From Bolinopsis microptera (taxonomy: Eukaryota > Ctenophora > Tentaculata > Lobata > Bolinopsidae), in NCBI RefSeq assembly GCF_026151205.1, contig NC_087072.1, forward strand, positions 14,548,169-14,608,168: DNA of 60,000 nucleotides, written 5' to 3'. The notes beneath the pieces were generated by a model. It was given only the letters and a program-made list of their open reading frames with translations. It had not been told where the DNA came from and ran no database searches. A program made the translations under genes and the position numbers. Below, one piece after another: positions 1-11,222 of this stretch. Numbering within the stretch: the stretch's first letter is position 1; every line of letters begins with the position of its first letter.

Positions 1-1293
1 TGTCGTAGTTTTTATAGTTTGTTGTTTTCATTAGAGCCCTCCATGGTGGAAGGCTTACCAAAAGAGTGATCCAGGACTCGAAAGAGAACCTGTTACACAT
101 TGGAACTTAATCTTACCTCAATAAATGTAATAGATTTGTAGTGTTGTAATTAGTTTAAAACTGAGGCGGGAGTTAGATTGAGGGAGCTTATAGTATGGAG
201 CAAGATCTTTCCTTGCGTTTGACAAAATAGCTAATGAGGTCTGATAAGGTAATTTGAAACGGGGCGCTGCAAGCAGCTTGCTGGCTGACACGACCCAAAA
301 ACATAATGTTTTCGGTTTTGGTACGATAGAAAGGTTGAGAATGAAGCTGGTTTGATGATAGCTGCCGAGTGGCAGTTAAAATCGCCGATACAAAGACAGA
401 GATGGACCAGATTTAAGGAACAGATTGAGGTGGTTGTCGTAGTTTTTATAGTTTGTTGTTTTCATTAGAGCCCTCCATGGTGGAAGGCTTACCAAAAGAG
501 TGATCCAGGACTCGAAAGAGAACCTGTTACACATTGGAACTTAATCTTACCTCAATAAATGTAATAGATTTGTAGTGTTGTAATTAGTTTAAAACTGAGG
601 CGGGAGTTAGATTGAGGGAGCTTATAGTATGGAGCAAGATCTTTCCTTGCGTTTGACAAAATAGCTAATGAGGTCTGATAAGGTAATTTGAAACGGGGCG
701 CTGCAAGCAGCTTGCTGGCTGACACGACCCAAAAACATAATGTTTTCGGTTTTGGTACGATAGAAAGGTTGAGAATGAAGCTGGTTTGATGATAGCTGCC
801 GAGTGGCAGTTAAAATCGCCGATACAAAGACAGAGATGGACCAGATTTAAGGAACAGATTGAGGTGGTTGTCGTAGTTTTTATAGTTTGTTGTTTTCATT
901 AGAGCCCTCCATGGTGGAAGGCTTACCAAAAGAGTGATCCAGGACTCGAAAGAGAACCTGTTACACATTGGAACTTAATCTTACCTCAATAAATGTAATA
1001 GATTTGTAGTGTTGTAATTAGTTTAAAACTGAGGCGGGAGTTAGATTGAGGGACCTTATAGTATGGAGCAAGATCTTTCCTTGCGTTTGACAAAATAGCT
1101 AATGAGGTCTGATAAGGTAATTTGAAACGGGGCGCTGCAAGCAGCTTGCTGGCTGACACGACCCAAAAACATAATGTTTTCGGTTTTGGTACGATAGAAA
1201 GGTTGAGAATGAAGCTGGTTTGATGATAGCTGCCGAGTGGCAGTTAAAATCGCCGATACAAAGACAGAGATGGACCAGATTTAAGGAACAGAA
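1..1293. repeat. 434-bp satellite, about three copies, continuing off the left edge
   Basis: Copies begin at 1, 435 and 869, a period of 434 bp. They look almost identical; the clear difference is a G to C in the third copy near 1054. Homology stops at about 1293, where copy three breaks into unrelated sequence. The unit contains short self-complementary stretches (CTGCC-GAGT-GGCAG, and a GCAAGC palindrome) but no ORF and no snRNA, 5S or spliced-leader signature that I recognise. The first copy starts at base 1, so the array probably extends outside the window. Confidence 0.95.
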
Positions 1294-1762
1294 TGGGGTG
1301 ATTGGGATGGTGAAAATTATTTATTAGATTATTTTTTCGGGTTAAATCATTGGTATTGCACTTTTTTTTTCAGTTAATGATGACAGAAGCCATGGTGGTG
1401 TAACATTCCTGCTGCTGAGACTTTGAGTGAACCACCAAGATTTTACCACCTAACAGACAAGGTAAAAATTGAGCTGTGATAATATTATTATAGAGTAGTT
1501 ACAGGTACGTCATGGCTTTAGCGTACCACTGCTAACATACCATAATTTCATAAGTTTTGACTAATTGTGGCGATACTGTGCTTCTTATTAGAAGTACCTG
1601 ATAATTAATTGATTGCTAATTGTTTTATATGGCATAAGGGACAGTATTTGCAGAGCGTGGGCCGTTTGTTATCATACGTAAAATGTACATTGTACATTGT
1701 ACATTGTACTATATAGTAATGAGTTGTTTCACTAAAAGCATATTGGATCGGATTGCGTAGGT

Positions 1763-1834
1763 GGCTGCTGTTGGATTTGAACCAACGATTCACTGTTCTT
1801 TAGACAATTGTAATAACCACTATACGAAGTAACC
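1763..1834 (-). tRNA. tRNA-His-like sequence with an AAA anticodon loop; pseudogene or SINE head
   Basis: Read on the minus strand it folds as a tRNA. The acceptor GGTTACT pairs with AGCAGCC apart from one A-C mismatch. The D arm reads GTATAGTGGTTATTAC, the anticodon arm ATTGT-CTAAAGA-ACAGT, and the T arm GTTGG-TTCAAAT-CCAAC. The D-arm region matches metazoan tRNA-His, but the anticodon position reads AAA, not GTG. The segment GGCGTGGTTACTTC at its 5' side recurs at 2137-2150, so this is probably a tRNA-derived repeat, not a functional tRNA gene. No CCA is encoded. Confidence 0.55.
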
Positions 1835-2115
1835 ACGCCACTTAGCCGACATATCAGGAGATATTGTAGCTATCTTATATGTAAGCCTTGCAATGTTATA
1901 ATCGTACTGTAGTTAATTCAGCTGTTCTGCTTTATAAATATAAGTTGGCAAATAGGCGAAATTTAGTTATGAGATTTAATTACCATTTTGGATGAAGCCA
2001 TAAGTAATGTAATTTTGTGCAGTAATATGAATTATGACAGAGGCTGGGTAAACTCTCTAATAACAGCGCACTGAGGCACTAAACTACAGATTGGACGGTG
2101 ATACAACAACTCGCA

Positions 2116-2150
2116 CATTGTACTAAACCATTACATGAAGTAACCACGCC
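2116..2150 (-). repeat. Second fragment of the tRNA-derived repeat
   Basis: On the minus strand it shares the GGCGTGGTTACTTC lead with the element ending at 1839, followed by a tRNA-like D-arm (TAATGGTTTAGTAC). The anticodon and T arms are not recognisable, so this is a degraded or truncated copy. Confidence 0.45.
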
Positions 2151-3357
2151 CTTTGGAATGACTAATCGGTTTTCGTCAACAATATAATATTAACAAATTT
2201 TCTTTCTAAATTTTCCAATAATTGCAAAATTGAAGGAAAAATAAAACAACCGTATGCAGATAAAATCATCAAACTATATGAGCATAGTTACAGAACCCAT
2301 GCTCTCAAACCACGATGTGACATCTTCGGATAAACCATTTTTACATCCAGAAAACTTAAATAAAATTTCCCTGAAACCCAAAATAGTGAATAAGTCCGAA
2401 AAACATTATATAAAATAACTAACTCAAATAATAAAAAGCCGAAAATAAACTTGAAATGTCACAATCCAAATTATATACAATTTGACGAAACACTATACGT
2501 GGAACACCTACGGATAAAAATAAACATGGTACCATTCCAAAATACAACGTGTTTTGGTTTTCTGATACATACAAAGATTTTCTATCCACATTTTTAAGAA
2601 TTAAAGTAATCTAAAATTGAGTGTTTTGAAATTGCTCTAAATGATAGAAGATTAAAATTAACGCACTACTCCTTATTACGTGATAGTTTTTGTCTTTATT
2701 ACATTAAACATTAAAATGTGCATCAGCTCCCTGTCCTCAGGAAATCCAGATCATCGAATGGTTTGAACTTTGAGGCAGCTTGAAGTTAATCAGTTTTCTG
2801 AGTCGTATCTGAGTTCCTTCGTCCTTCCAATTGTTGAAAGAAGTTGCACAATCGTTCAACCAAAATAATCTGACGATAATAAATATTAGTTGTTCTGGTA
2901 GGTGTGTTGACAAAAAGGTTAAGAACATATTTTCTTCAATCATCTACCTCAGATCATTGCTCAATAATTATAAACTCATTTTAAAGACAGTTAACAACAA
3001 GTTCTTACTTATGCAGTTTCTTATCAGCTGACTCTCTCGCAGGGTAAAATGTTCACGCATTTATCCTGATTACCAGGTTGCAGTTCGCACACATCAGTTA
3101 CAATCCCTTATTCAACTTCCAGTGTTGTCACAATCTCTATCATGGTACCTGACACTTCTGACACGAGCAGTGGAGGATTGTTATCTCCACACTGATGGTG
3201 CCAGCTCATTAGTTTAATACATACTGGAAATCGTCCCACCGATTTCCAGATAATTTTTGAAAGCTACCTATTTATTTGGTCTTTACCCTAAAATGACTGG
3301 CATGTATAGTGCCCTAAATACATAGTCAGTATTTAAGGGTAAAACGACCATCTTATT

Positions 3358-6300
3358 TTAAACGTTACCTGTGTAGTCAAATAAATGAAAAATACTTACT
3401 AAAACACTTTTCAAATCCATAACCAGACTTGTGACCCATTGGACACCTTTCGCAAGTGTTCCCACTTGAGCTATGATATGTACTTGGTGAACAGATCTTA
3501 CAGAATTGTTCATCTGTGACGATTTTTTTCGGTTCTCGACACAGAACTTTTCCACCGGCACACTAATAGAAGGAATATTTTCAGTAATTTTATGTGCTTA
3601 CATTATCATATTATTTTCATTACAAAAATACAAAAATAGGCAGAATTGATATTTTGGTTAATTATTACTTTTTTCGGCTCTTTTCCTACTTATCCGACAA
3701 ACTGTTAATATTTCTAGCGAATATATCTGTGACTGCATTTTGACTTTTACATTGTTTATTTTAAACTCGCTTACCAGAACTAGGTGACTTACCTCCCACT
3801 CGGTACATGTCATGATTGAACCTGTTTTACAGGAATAACTGATTTCACCAATTTCTCCATCGTACCACACATCTGAAGAGATTACATTTTTAATTATAAG
3901 CACAGCATCGATTATTTCTGTTTATTGTTATATTTTCTAAGAAAGAAAAAAACAAATAAAACGTGAATTTATAATTATTCTTGTAGTTTTTACCTTTTTT
4001 TAGTACAATACCCAAGTCGTCTGGCAGTTGTTCTTTTACATTACAATCTGAAGCGAAATTGATTTGTTAGCTCTGTAATTTGTATCAGAAGAAATAGAAA
4101 TTACCCAGATTATCGATGTTCCATCATATGACACAAATTTGCCGATCAGGTATCAGTAAGATATTTAACTCACCATTTTTACCGACACATATAAATGATG
4201 TATCATTAAAGTCCATGTCACCACTCGCATTACAAGCTGCAATAGTAGTAGTTGTGTGAGATGAATCGTATGGAATGTAACCAGAAGCACAAGTGACTTT
4301 CACAGTTCCTCCTGATTTTACCTTGTCCACAGTTTTACCCGTAATTTTGAAGATAAATCTGGAGTCGTTTGAACATGCTGAAATTTCAATAATTAAGTCT
4401 TATATTTGAATAACACAGCACAGTACCGTTTATATTTGGCTATAATAGTTTCCTTTACTTGCACGTTTATATCATGGTTCCTGATTTGACAATTCACTTC
4501 TACTCCTCTCAGTTTGAGGAAGAAAAAAATTTGAAAGTCACACATATTACTTTACCGTGGACAGTGATCTGGACATCAGTGTTAGAAGGTGGGGAATGAG
4601 GGAACTGTCCAGATGTGACTCTACAAGTAAAAGTGCTGTCTTCTGTAACAGCAGCTCCCGTCACCTCCAGAGTTGCTGTTTGAATGCTGTTATCCACAGC
4701 ACCAGGGTTTATAGTGTATTTAGGATCATCTGAGATAACATTGCCTGAAGGATCCAGCCATTCCACACTTACTTGGTGTGTAATTCCTGTTATCACACAG
4801 GAAATAGCAGCAGCTGTACCGGACATTACCTCAGCGCCCTGGCCTATCACCTCTGATGAATTGGAATGATTCGTTAGCAATAAATATTTTGGAACTTACT
4901 TGGTAGATGATCTCTAATATATGTTAGGTGATAAAGTAAATATCAATTTCTTGGTAACCCACTCTTCTAAACGATCACTTAAAATCCTAGTTCAATGAAT
5001 TTCTGTCAAATTGATTAAGTTATTAAATTACAAAAAGGATGACATACCGTAAACATTAAGGTGGACATCAAAATGTCTTCTGTCTGATTCAGTGTTTTGG
5101 ATTGAGGACACAGTACAAGTGTACGTTTTATCGGAAGGTGACTGGACAGTAAGGGTTCCTGTTTGACTGTTGGATTCAAGGTCGTATGATCCTGAACTTT
5201 TCACATATTTGCTCTCGTCCCCTTCCGCAAATCCAGTCCATTTAATGGACATTTTCTGGGTTATTCTTTTAATCTTGCAAGTGAGTGTTGTTGGTGTGTT
5301 GAGGAGCACTTCTCTGCTTGATACCTCCACAGCTGAGGACACATTGATAAGATGTGAAAAAAGTAAACCTTTATTCATTGAAGTTCACTGTTGACAACTT
5401 TCAAAACCTGACTAAAACGTAAAAACTTACCATACATTGAGTGAAAAATGTAATTTTAACTAACCAGAACCCGTCTAACTCTGAAGTGGTGTGATGAGAC
5501 AACGGTATTTATTTATTTTGTGATGGGTTGCAGGTCAGGTTTTGATCTATAAGGTTGAAACTTAACTTACTGATTTCCTTACCCTGACTGTCTTCGCCTT
5601 CTTTTTCTTCATCTTCATCATCATCGTCATCATATTTTTCAGTTGTGATAGATGACAATGAAGACGTAGATGAAGATGAGCTGCTACTAGATGAAGTAGC
5701 CGCCGTTGAACTTGAAGACTCGTACGTCGATGAAGATGATGTTGTTGGGGTCGTTATTGAGCTGGAAGGACTTGATGCCGTACTCGATGTCATTGACAAT
5801 GAACCCGTTGTACCAGAGGAAGTTTTTGAAGAAGAGGTACTATCAGCTGCTGTTGAAGATTTAGATGAAGTCGGAGTCGAGGAGGAGGTTTCTACTGTCG
5901 GTGTTTTTGGAGAAGAACTTGACGAAACTGGAGAGCTTCCTCCGGTTGAGGAGGTGGAACTAGTAGGTGTTGATAATGGTTTACTCGACGACGAGGACGA
6001 TGTAGGTGTTGATGAACTTTTCGGTAGCGTTATCGTCGTTGAAGTACTTGATGTAGATTGTGTTGTTGTTGTTGAAGTACTTGATGTAGATGGTGTTATC
6101 GTCGTTGAACTACTTGATATAGATGGTGTTGTCGTCGTTGAACTACTTGATTTAGATGGTGTTGTCGTCGTTGAAGTTGATGACGAAACCGACGACGTCG
6201 CCGAAGAATTGATTTTTTCCACTGGGGAGTTGAGTCCTAAATGACTTTTACTCTCATCTTTACGTTGAAAAGGCACTATATATTTTCACAACTACAATTA

Positions 6301-8692
6301 ATAAATTTATTGAGTATTTTTTAATGGGATGGAAATGTTAAAATCAGGTGAAGCTAGTCCACATCCTAGCTCCATAATATTTTGACAGCACTCTGTCACA
6401 ATATGTCACATTATAAGTTTATATTAGACTTACCTATTGGCCGTGTAAAACGGCAGTAAGAGTTAATGTAATCTGATCTCGTCTCACTATCATCCCAAAT
6501 CCACTTTGCTTCTCCAGAAATCTTCCCAATCACACCCCACGGATCCATCCCGTGATTTCCTATCTCCTCAGCTGGTTTCCAAACGTCTACATCCTCCTGA
6601 AACCCAGCCTTAGTCCATCCCTCCTGCTCCACACTCGAACACCTCCATGTGCTGTCCGTTACCAAGATTTCTTCTCCTCCTTCCTCTTCTACTGAAGCTA
6701 AAATACCTTCCTCAGAATACCTGTCATAGCAATGTATAGCTATCGTCTTGAAAGAGTCTGATATTTTGAAGATCTTCTCTTCCCTCCAGTCTGAGTTCTC
6801 CCCGGATGATGGTTGTTGTTGAGCTCCGTCAATGTACATTGTCATTTCATTATCACACGTTGCACGGAGAGTGTAGGTATCTGGAACAATTGGTTTTGAA
6901 ATATTGGTATCAAACTAGATATACAGGAAGAAGCTAATAGTATTCTTTGAAATTCATTTTTTACTGCATCAAAAAAATCCATTGTTACGAAGAGCACTAA
7001 ACACAACGAATAACCACCACCCCACCCCCTCCCCCCCCCCCCCCCCCCCCCCCCCCCCTCACGGTCCACACATGACAATATTAAACACAGGCTTACTGAC
7101 TGCAGTGCAGGGTAATACATCTTTCAAGTCTTCAGAATTTGAGCTTAAATTTTCAGTGCGGAATTTCCCGTTCTAGTGCAAAAGAATGGCTTTGTTAACG
7201 TCGGATTGCTCTTGCATAATACAGTGTACCGGCGATCGTAATAAGCATGATGTTGAACTTCATATTGACTATTATAGATCACAAACTTGTATTCAGAATA
7301 CGCAGTTACATCACATCCATAAGATCCTGACCCTGCAATTTTATGTTGAATGATGACTACTTTAAAATTTACTTTACTTGTATGGTTTTATTTAAAATGT
7401 TATGAAAATTTCGAAGCTCCGCATCAAAGTTCTGGCTAATTTTCAAAATATCGACTTATAAATGCTCTCTTGAATATAAACATACCTTAAGAACGACAAA
7501 TTTAGTCTACCATAAATTTATTCAAACTTTTGACTAAAATTGTTGTAAACCAAATTTCATAAGACTAAATTTATCGACGACTAATTTTAAAGGAGACCAA
7601 AATTTCAGTAGAGCATTATATATGACATGACTATTGAATATTATTAAGCTTACATTTCCTACATTGTTTATAGGGCTTTATAATTAATATAACGACATCA
7701 CCGTTCCTACTGTACAAAACCGTACCAAATTCCTATTGCACTTAAAGGGTTAGAGCTCCTCTTGGACATTACATTTTTAATCGATCCATCCCAATGCATG
7801 CGCATGGTCTATTGAAACGGCTGAAGGATCATATCGACATAAATGATAAACTAGGTCGTACCGACAGAAATGATAAAGTCAAAAAAGGGTGAAAAAGAAA
7901 CCGAACAGCGTACTGAAGAACTTAGTGACACAGAGTCACAGACTCTGGATATAATATGATGTTATTGATATTCCTGAGTAATGCATTGCAACTTAATCTG
8001 TAATCTGCAGCTTAATCCGTTCAGACGGGTGCTCATTGTCGAATTGATAGATCACGTCCGTCTATGTCCGCTTGTCACATACAATCCAAAAAGGACAGGA
8101 CAGGACATTGCCGGACATTGACGGACAAAAGTGGACAGCAAAATTTGCTAAATTTTGCTAAATTTTGCTATTGAGGCAGGCGGTGATGATTTTTTTTTTT
8201 AAATTCAAATTGTATGTGGTTCATTCTGTAGATCCTGTTTTAAATGTATATTGGGGAACGAAGTGAGATGTTCAGGACTGTTGTACTTGGATCATACAAG
8301 ATCCAGGTAACCTTGTGACGCATTGAGGCACTGAGGCCCTTGAGGCACCACTTTGAGGCCCTTGAGGCACCACTTTGAGGCACTGAGGCCCACGGAAAAC
8401 CATGCACAATAAAAACTCTAGAGCTTAAAAAGGAAAAACGTGTTTTGTAATTTACCCTGGTCACAATCAGTTAGAGAGCTCGCAGTCCATCCACTCCTTG
8501 CTGTTATGTGTGTAGTGCCCACCAGAAAGCACTCTCGGTCAGTCCAATTCTCGGGACTCACGGCTACTCCTTTACAGCGGAGAGTATCATCACACCATTC
8601 CTGACAACTCTCAAAACTCCGGAACCGTCCCTGTTTTAATTTCTGGGAGTCCGGAAACATACCAACATTCTTCTCGTAGCTTGTATAACAGC
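3358..8692 (-). CDS. Modular secreted/surface protein: PAN, DNEM-WIW domain, mucin, Ig-Ig, CCP-CCP, Cys-rich repeat (5' end not found)
   Basis: Ten exons on the minus strand splice in one frame with GT-AG borders: 8692-8456, 6880-6434, 6236-5571 (alternative donor at 5583), 5332-5048, 4852-4556, 4377-4183, 4047-3994, 3872-3793, 3562-3400, and a tentative 11-bp last exon 3368-3358 ending in TAA. Most are phase-1 symmetrical, typical of shuffled extracellular modules. In order: a six-Cys PAN/apple-like domain; a 149-residue domain with TCDNEMTMYIDG and a terminal WIWD...CRF; about 220 residues of almost pure Ser/Thr with a DDDDDEDEE tail (mucin-like); two Ig domains (VEW...TFTCRV and IKW...YTCTV); a CCP/sushi domain; a small split second CCP; and a CxxC...CERCPMGHKSG repeat like the GCC2/GCC3 or ephrin-receptor Cys repeat. 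No transmembrane segment or signal peptide is seen, so the 5' exons (above 8692) are missing and the 3' end is uncertain. The role is inferred only: extracellular binding, possibly adhesion or immune-type recognition. Confidence 0.8.
7031..7058. repeat. Poly-C run, 28 nt
   Basis: Uninterrupted C run preceded by CCCCACCCCCT inside the 6.9-8.45 kb intron of the modular gene. Reading-frame calls across it (poly-Gly or poly-Pro) are artefacts. Confidence 0.95.
7867..7985. repeat. Direct repeat, copy 1 (partner 8764-8893)
   Basis: Both copies share TAAAGTCAAAAAAGGGTGAA through to GAGTAATGCATTG and AATCTGTAAT, with a few substitutions and a small indel near ATATAATATG. They flank the PAN exon at 8456-8692. 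Confidence 0.85.
8316..8392. repeat. Short GAGGC-rich tandem repeat
   Basis: Degenerate repeats of CTTGAGGCACCACTTTGAGG just 3' (minus-strand sense) of the PAN exon. No coding meaning. Confidence 0.8.
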
Positions 8693-8763
8693 CTGAAATA
8701 TATTATAGATACGTTTGCGTACCGTGTCTATACATGTGGTCGCAGTTTATAATTTAAAACAGA

Positions 8764-8893
8764 AATGTTAAAGTCAAAAAAGGGTGAAAAAGAAACCGAA
8801 CAGCATACTGAAGAACTTAGTGACACAGAGTCACAAACTCTGGATCCGATGTTATTGAAATTCCTGAGTAATGCATTGAAGCTTAATCTGTAA
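8764..8893. repeat. Direct repeat, copy 2 (partner 7867-7985)
   Basis: See the partner copy. This one lies immediately upstream (minus sense) of the PAN exon's acceptor. Confidence 0.85.
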
Positions 8894-9469
8894 TCCTCAG
8901 ACGGGGAAGACTAAATTTGTCGTTCTTAAGGTAAATGGAATGGAAAATTGTCTCGAAAAGCCGAAAAATGTGACTAAAATTGTTGCAGACTAAAAATTTT
9001 CGAAATGTGTGACTAAAATTATGGTAACCAAAATTATGGTAACCAAATTTATTGTGAACCAAATTTATTGGCCCTAAGGTATACTAACTAAGCATTGATA
9101 CATCATTAATCTAGTTTGCGAAAAGAGAAATCGGAATGGCATCTTTTCCGAAATTAATAATTTAAAATGCTAATCGTTTTGGTTTAGATTAGGTGTGTGA
9201 CTAACTTTTTCTCGCTGATGTTGATCCAATGCTCATCAATAGAAGAAATATCCCCAATTGATTGTTTCTTGACATCTCTAAAACTAAAATGCGAAGTTTG
9301 AAGATATAGAGAAAAAGAATACATTACAATAAGCGTTAAAATACGGTTGAAATGGAGGTATCCGTGTCCTTTTAGCTGGCTCATTATCAAGATATTCGGT
9401 CATGTCCCCCGAAATATGAAACAAAACGCTCTATACCCTAAAGCTCTAAAGGTATTTATTTAGTCTATG

Positions 9470-9492
9470 ATATATATATATATATATATATA
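9470..9492. repeat. (TA)n microsatellite
   Basis: Alternating TA over about 23 bp. Confidence 0.9.
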
Positions 9493-9801
9493 TCTAATGC
9501 ACCTACAAACTAGTCATCTACAGCTATGTAATACAATAATACCTTGGCTGTTGAGTGCTACGGGCGATAATGCCCGACGCTTTAGCGAAGGGAAAGCCCG
9601 GCACGATAACTTAACCAAGGTATTATTTTTATCAGAGTCTACGACTTTTCGGGGAAATAATTCCCGGAAAATGTTATAACCGCTAACAGCTATGTAACCT
9701 GAAGTGTTGAAATTAATAGGCTACAGGAACACTAGACTGCCAAAAACTGTCCGAATAAAAATAGTTAGAGCTATTCTGAAAATAAGTCAGTAATGTAACT
9801 T

Positions 9802-9878
9802 ACTGGGCCGCGCTCAGCCTGTCATTCCGCCAAATCTATATTCGTTAATGAACATAATAGCCTGGGGTCCTCAGGTAA
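9802..9878 (+). mobile_element. 77-bp miniature element, copy A, with 11-bp target duplication
   Basis: Begins ACTGGGCCGCGCTCAG and ends CCTCAGGTAA, with imperfectly inverted ends (TTACCTGGGG versus ACTGGGCC). It is flanked by the perfect direct repeat TAATGTAACTT at 9791-9801 and 9879-9889. Close copies are at 33190-33265 (also with an 11-bp flanking repeat) and, reversed, at 19577-19672. Confidence 0.8.
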
Positions 9879-10668
9879 TAATGTAACTTAGAAGGTTCAG
9901 TAAGTTGAAATCTACTGAGAAACAAATCTGTGAGATTCGTATCGTGCTAACTGCTAATAAGGGTAATAATATAAATAACAGGTCACACGATAGCTACAGA
10001 TAAATTTTCATGCGGTTAAACTGTAAATGTGTTCCACCGTTCCACCGTTAATGAACTTACTTTATTTATTTTCATGAAATGAAGCGAATTTCACATTACT
10101 TAAAGTTAAATAATCAGAAGATGGTGAGGATGTTTTCTCCCTAAAAAGAAGAAGTAAGACTAAAAGACTAAGAGTTGAATTATCTTTAATAATAGAAACC
10201 GTAAAATTAACTGATGATTATGAGCAGCCTCTTAAATGCTTCGAGTGCATGACTATAATCATGTCTGGGACTCTGTAGACTTAATATACAAATTATCTGC
10301 TTTTGAAACAACAGCTGGTGTCAATTACTAACCTTCTGTTGGTTTGAATCTATAACAGGTACTTAGTCTGAAGGTCTTTAAATTCCATAATTATTTTCAA
10401 TCTTATAGAAGCCTGTGTCATTCCCAAAAAATATAAATAGCCATAGTAATCATGGTAGCCATGGTAGCCATGGTAGTCATGGTAATCATTCTCGCTAAAA
10501 ATTCACTGATAATAAAACTTCTACAACTAATAATCTTTAGTTTTAACACCAGGTTTTGTGAAATTCTTGTTTTCTGAGAATGCAGAGGAGAAAAAGTTCA
10601 TTGAATTATTGTTCTGAGCAACATTCAATATTAATATATTTATCAATACGTTGTGAAACAAATCATAC

Positions 10669-10744
10669 CTTATCTGACGTAATTTGGAGTTGGACGGACA
10701 TTGCGTGTATGGACATAATTCTGATTGAACACAATTATTGAACT
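10669..10744 (-). other. Possible Cys-containing exon, minus strand
   Basis: A 76-bp open stretch between ATTTGTAG and GTATGA encodes NNCVQSELCPYTQCPSN, with three cysteines. Its outgoing phase (2) does not match the incoming phase (1) of the PAN exon at 8692, so it cannot be spliced directly to it. It is either an exon followed by another I cannot see, or chance. Confidence 0.2.
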
Positions 10745-11222
10745 CTACAAATAAAAGGTACCTCCGAACCTTTGAAAAGTTTTCATTCTTAATATCTTTA
10801 CTTATGAAGTAAAGTGGAACAGAGATGATAGAGGGTAGATGCAAATAAGTTAACTAATCTAAGCAGTCATGTATATTATACTGTGTGTGCACAGGACACA
10901 GGTTGGGGAAAACCTATAGGCTAGGTAGGCAGGTAAAACTCAGTTTTTACCATATTATAAGGCACAGCATTAATACCAGAAAAGACTGTTAAAATCATCA
11001 GAGATAGGTCGTAATAATACGCAATATCGGAACTGTTCTATTTATCACAAAACAAAACGAACAAAAAATTGGATTGATAACAGCATGTAAATGGAGCTAT
11101 ATAGATAAGCTATAATATATTAATGAAAGGATATTTTTCGCTCTATAGCAGCCGACCCAGGCCGAGTCTATCGAGCACAAAATAACAGGACGAACCATTT
11201 TACCTGTGTCCTATATAGAGTA

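Larger units (their letters stand above)
1294..3357. other. Region without a recognisable gene
   Basis: AT-rich sequence with only short random ORFs. It contains two tRNA-derived repeat fragments on the minus strand (1763-1834 and 2116-2150). A 9-bp run (acattgtac-like) is repeated about three times near 1683-1710. It may include 3' UTR or further 3' exons of the minus-strand modular gene starting at 3358, but I see no exon I can defend. Confidence 0.6.
7483..8933. mobile_element. Segment bounded by a perfect 26-bp inverted repeat, containing the PAN exon
   Basis: Positions 7483-7508 (starting TACCTTAAGAACGAC) are the exact reverse complement of 8908-8933. TA lies at both outer ends, so a TA target duplication cannot be separated from the terminal repeat. 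The inside holds further diverged ACTAAA/TTTAGT motifs, a 130-bp direct repeat (7867-7985 and 8764-8893) and exon 8456-8692 of the modular gene. It could be one non-autonomous DNA element carrying host sequence, or two related MITEs inserted in opposite orientation. I cannot tell which. Confidence 0.5.
8934..11222. other. Region without a firm gene; one possible minus-strand exon and one MITE
   Basis: AT-rich sequence with a (TA)n run at 9470-9492, a miniature element at 9802-9878, and a catggtagc-type repeat at 10447-10480. If the modular gene has exons 5' of 8692 they should lie here. Only 10669-10744 has both splice borders and an open frame. Confidence 0.6.

Noticed and set aside
5645-6244. 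199-codon acidic plus-strand ORF
   Set aside because: Antisense shadow of the Ser/Thr mucin exon (Ser/Thr codons read backwards give Asp/Glu/Val).
6982-7176. Poly-Pro/poly-Gly ORFs across the C run
   Set aside because: Produced by the 28-base homopolymer in an intron.
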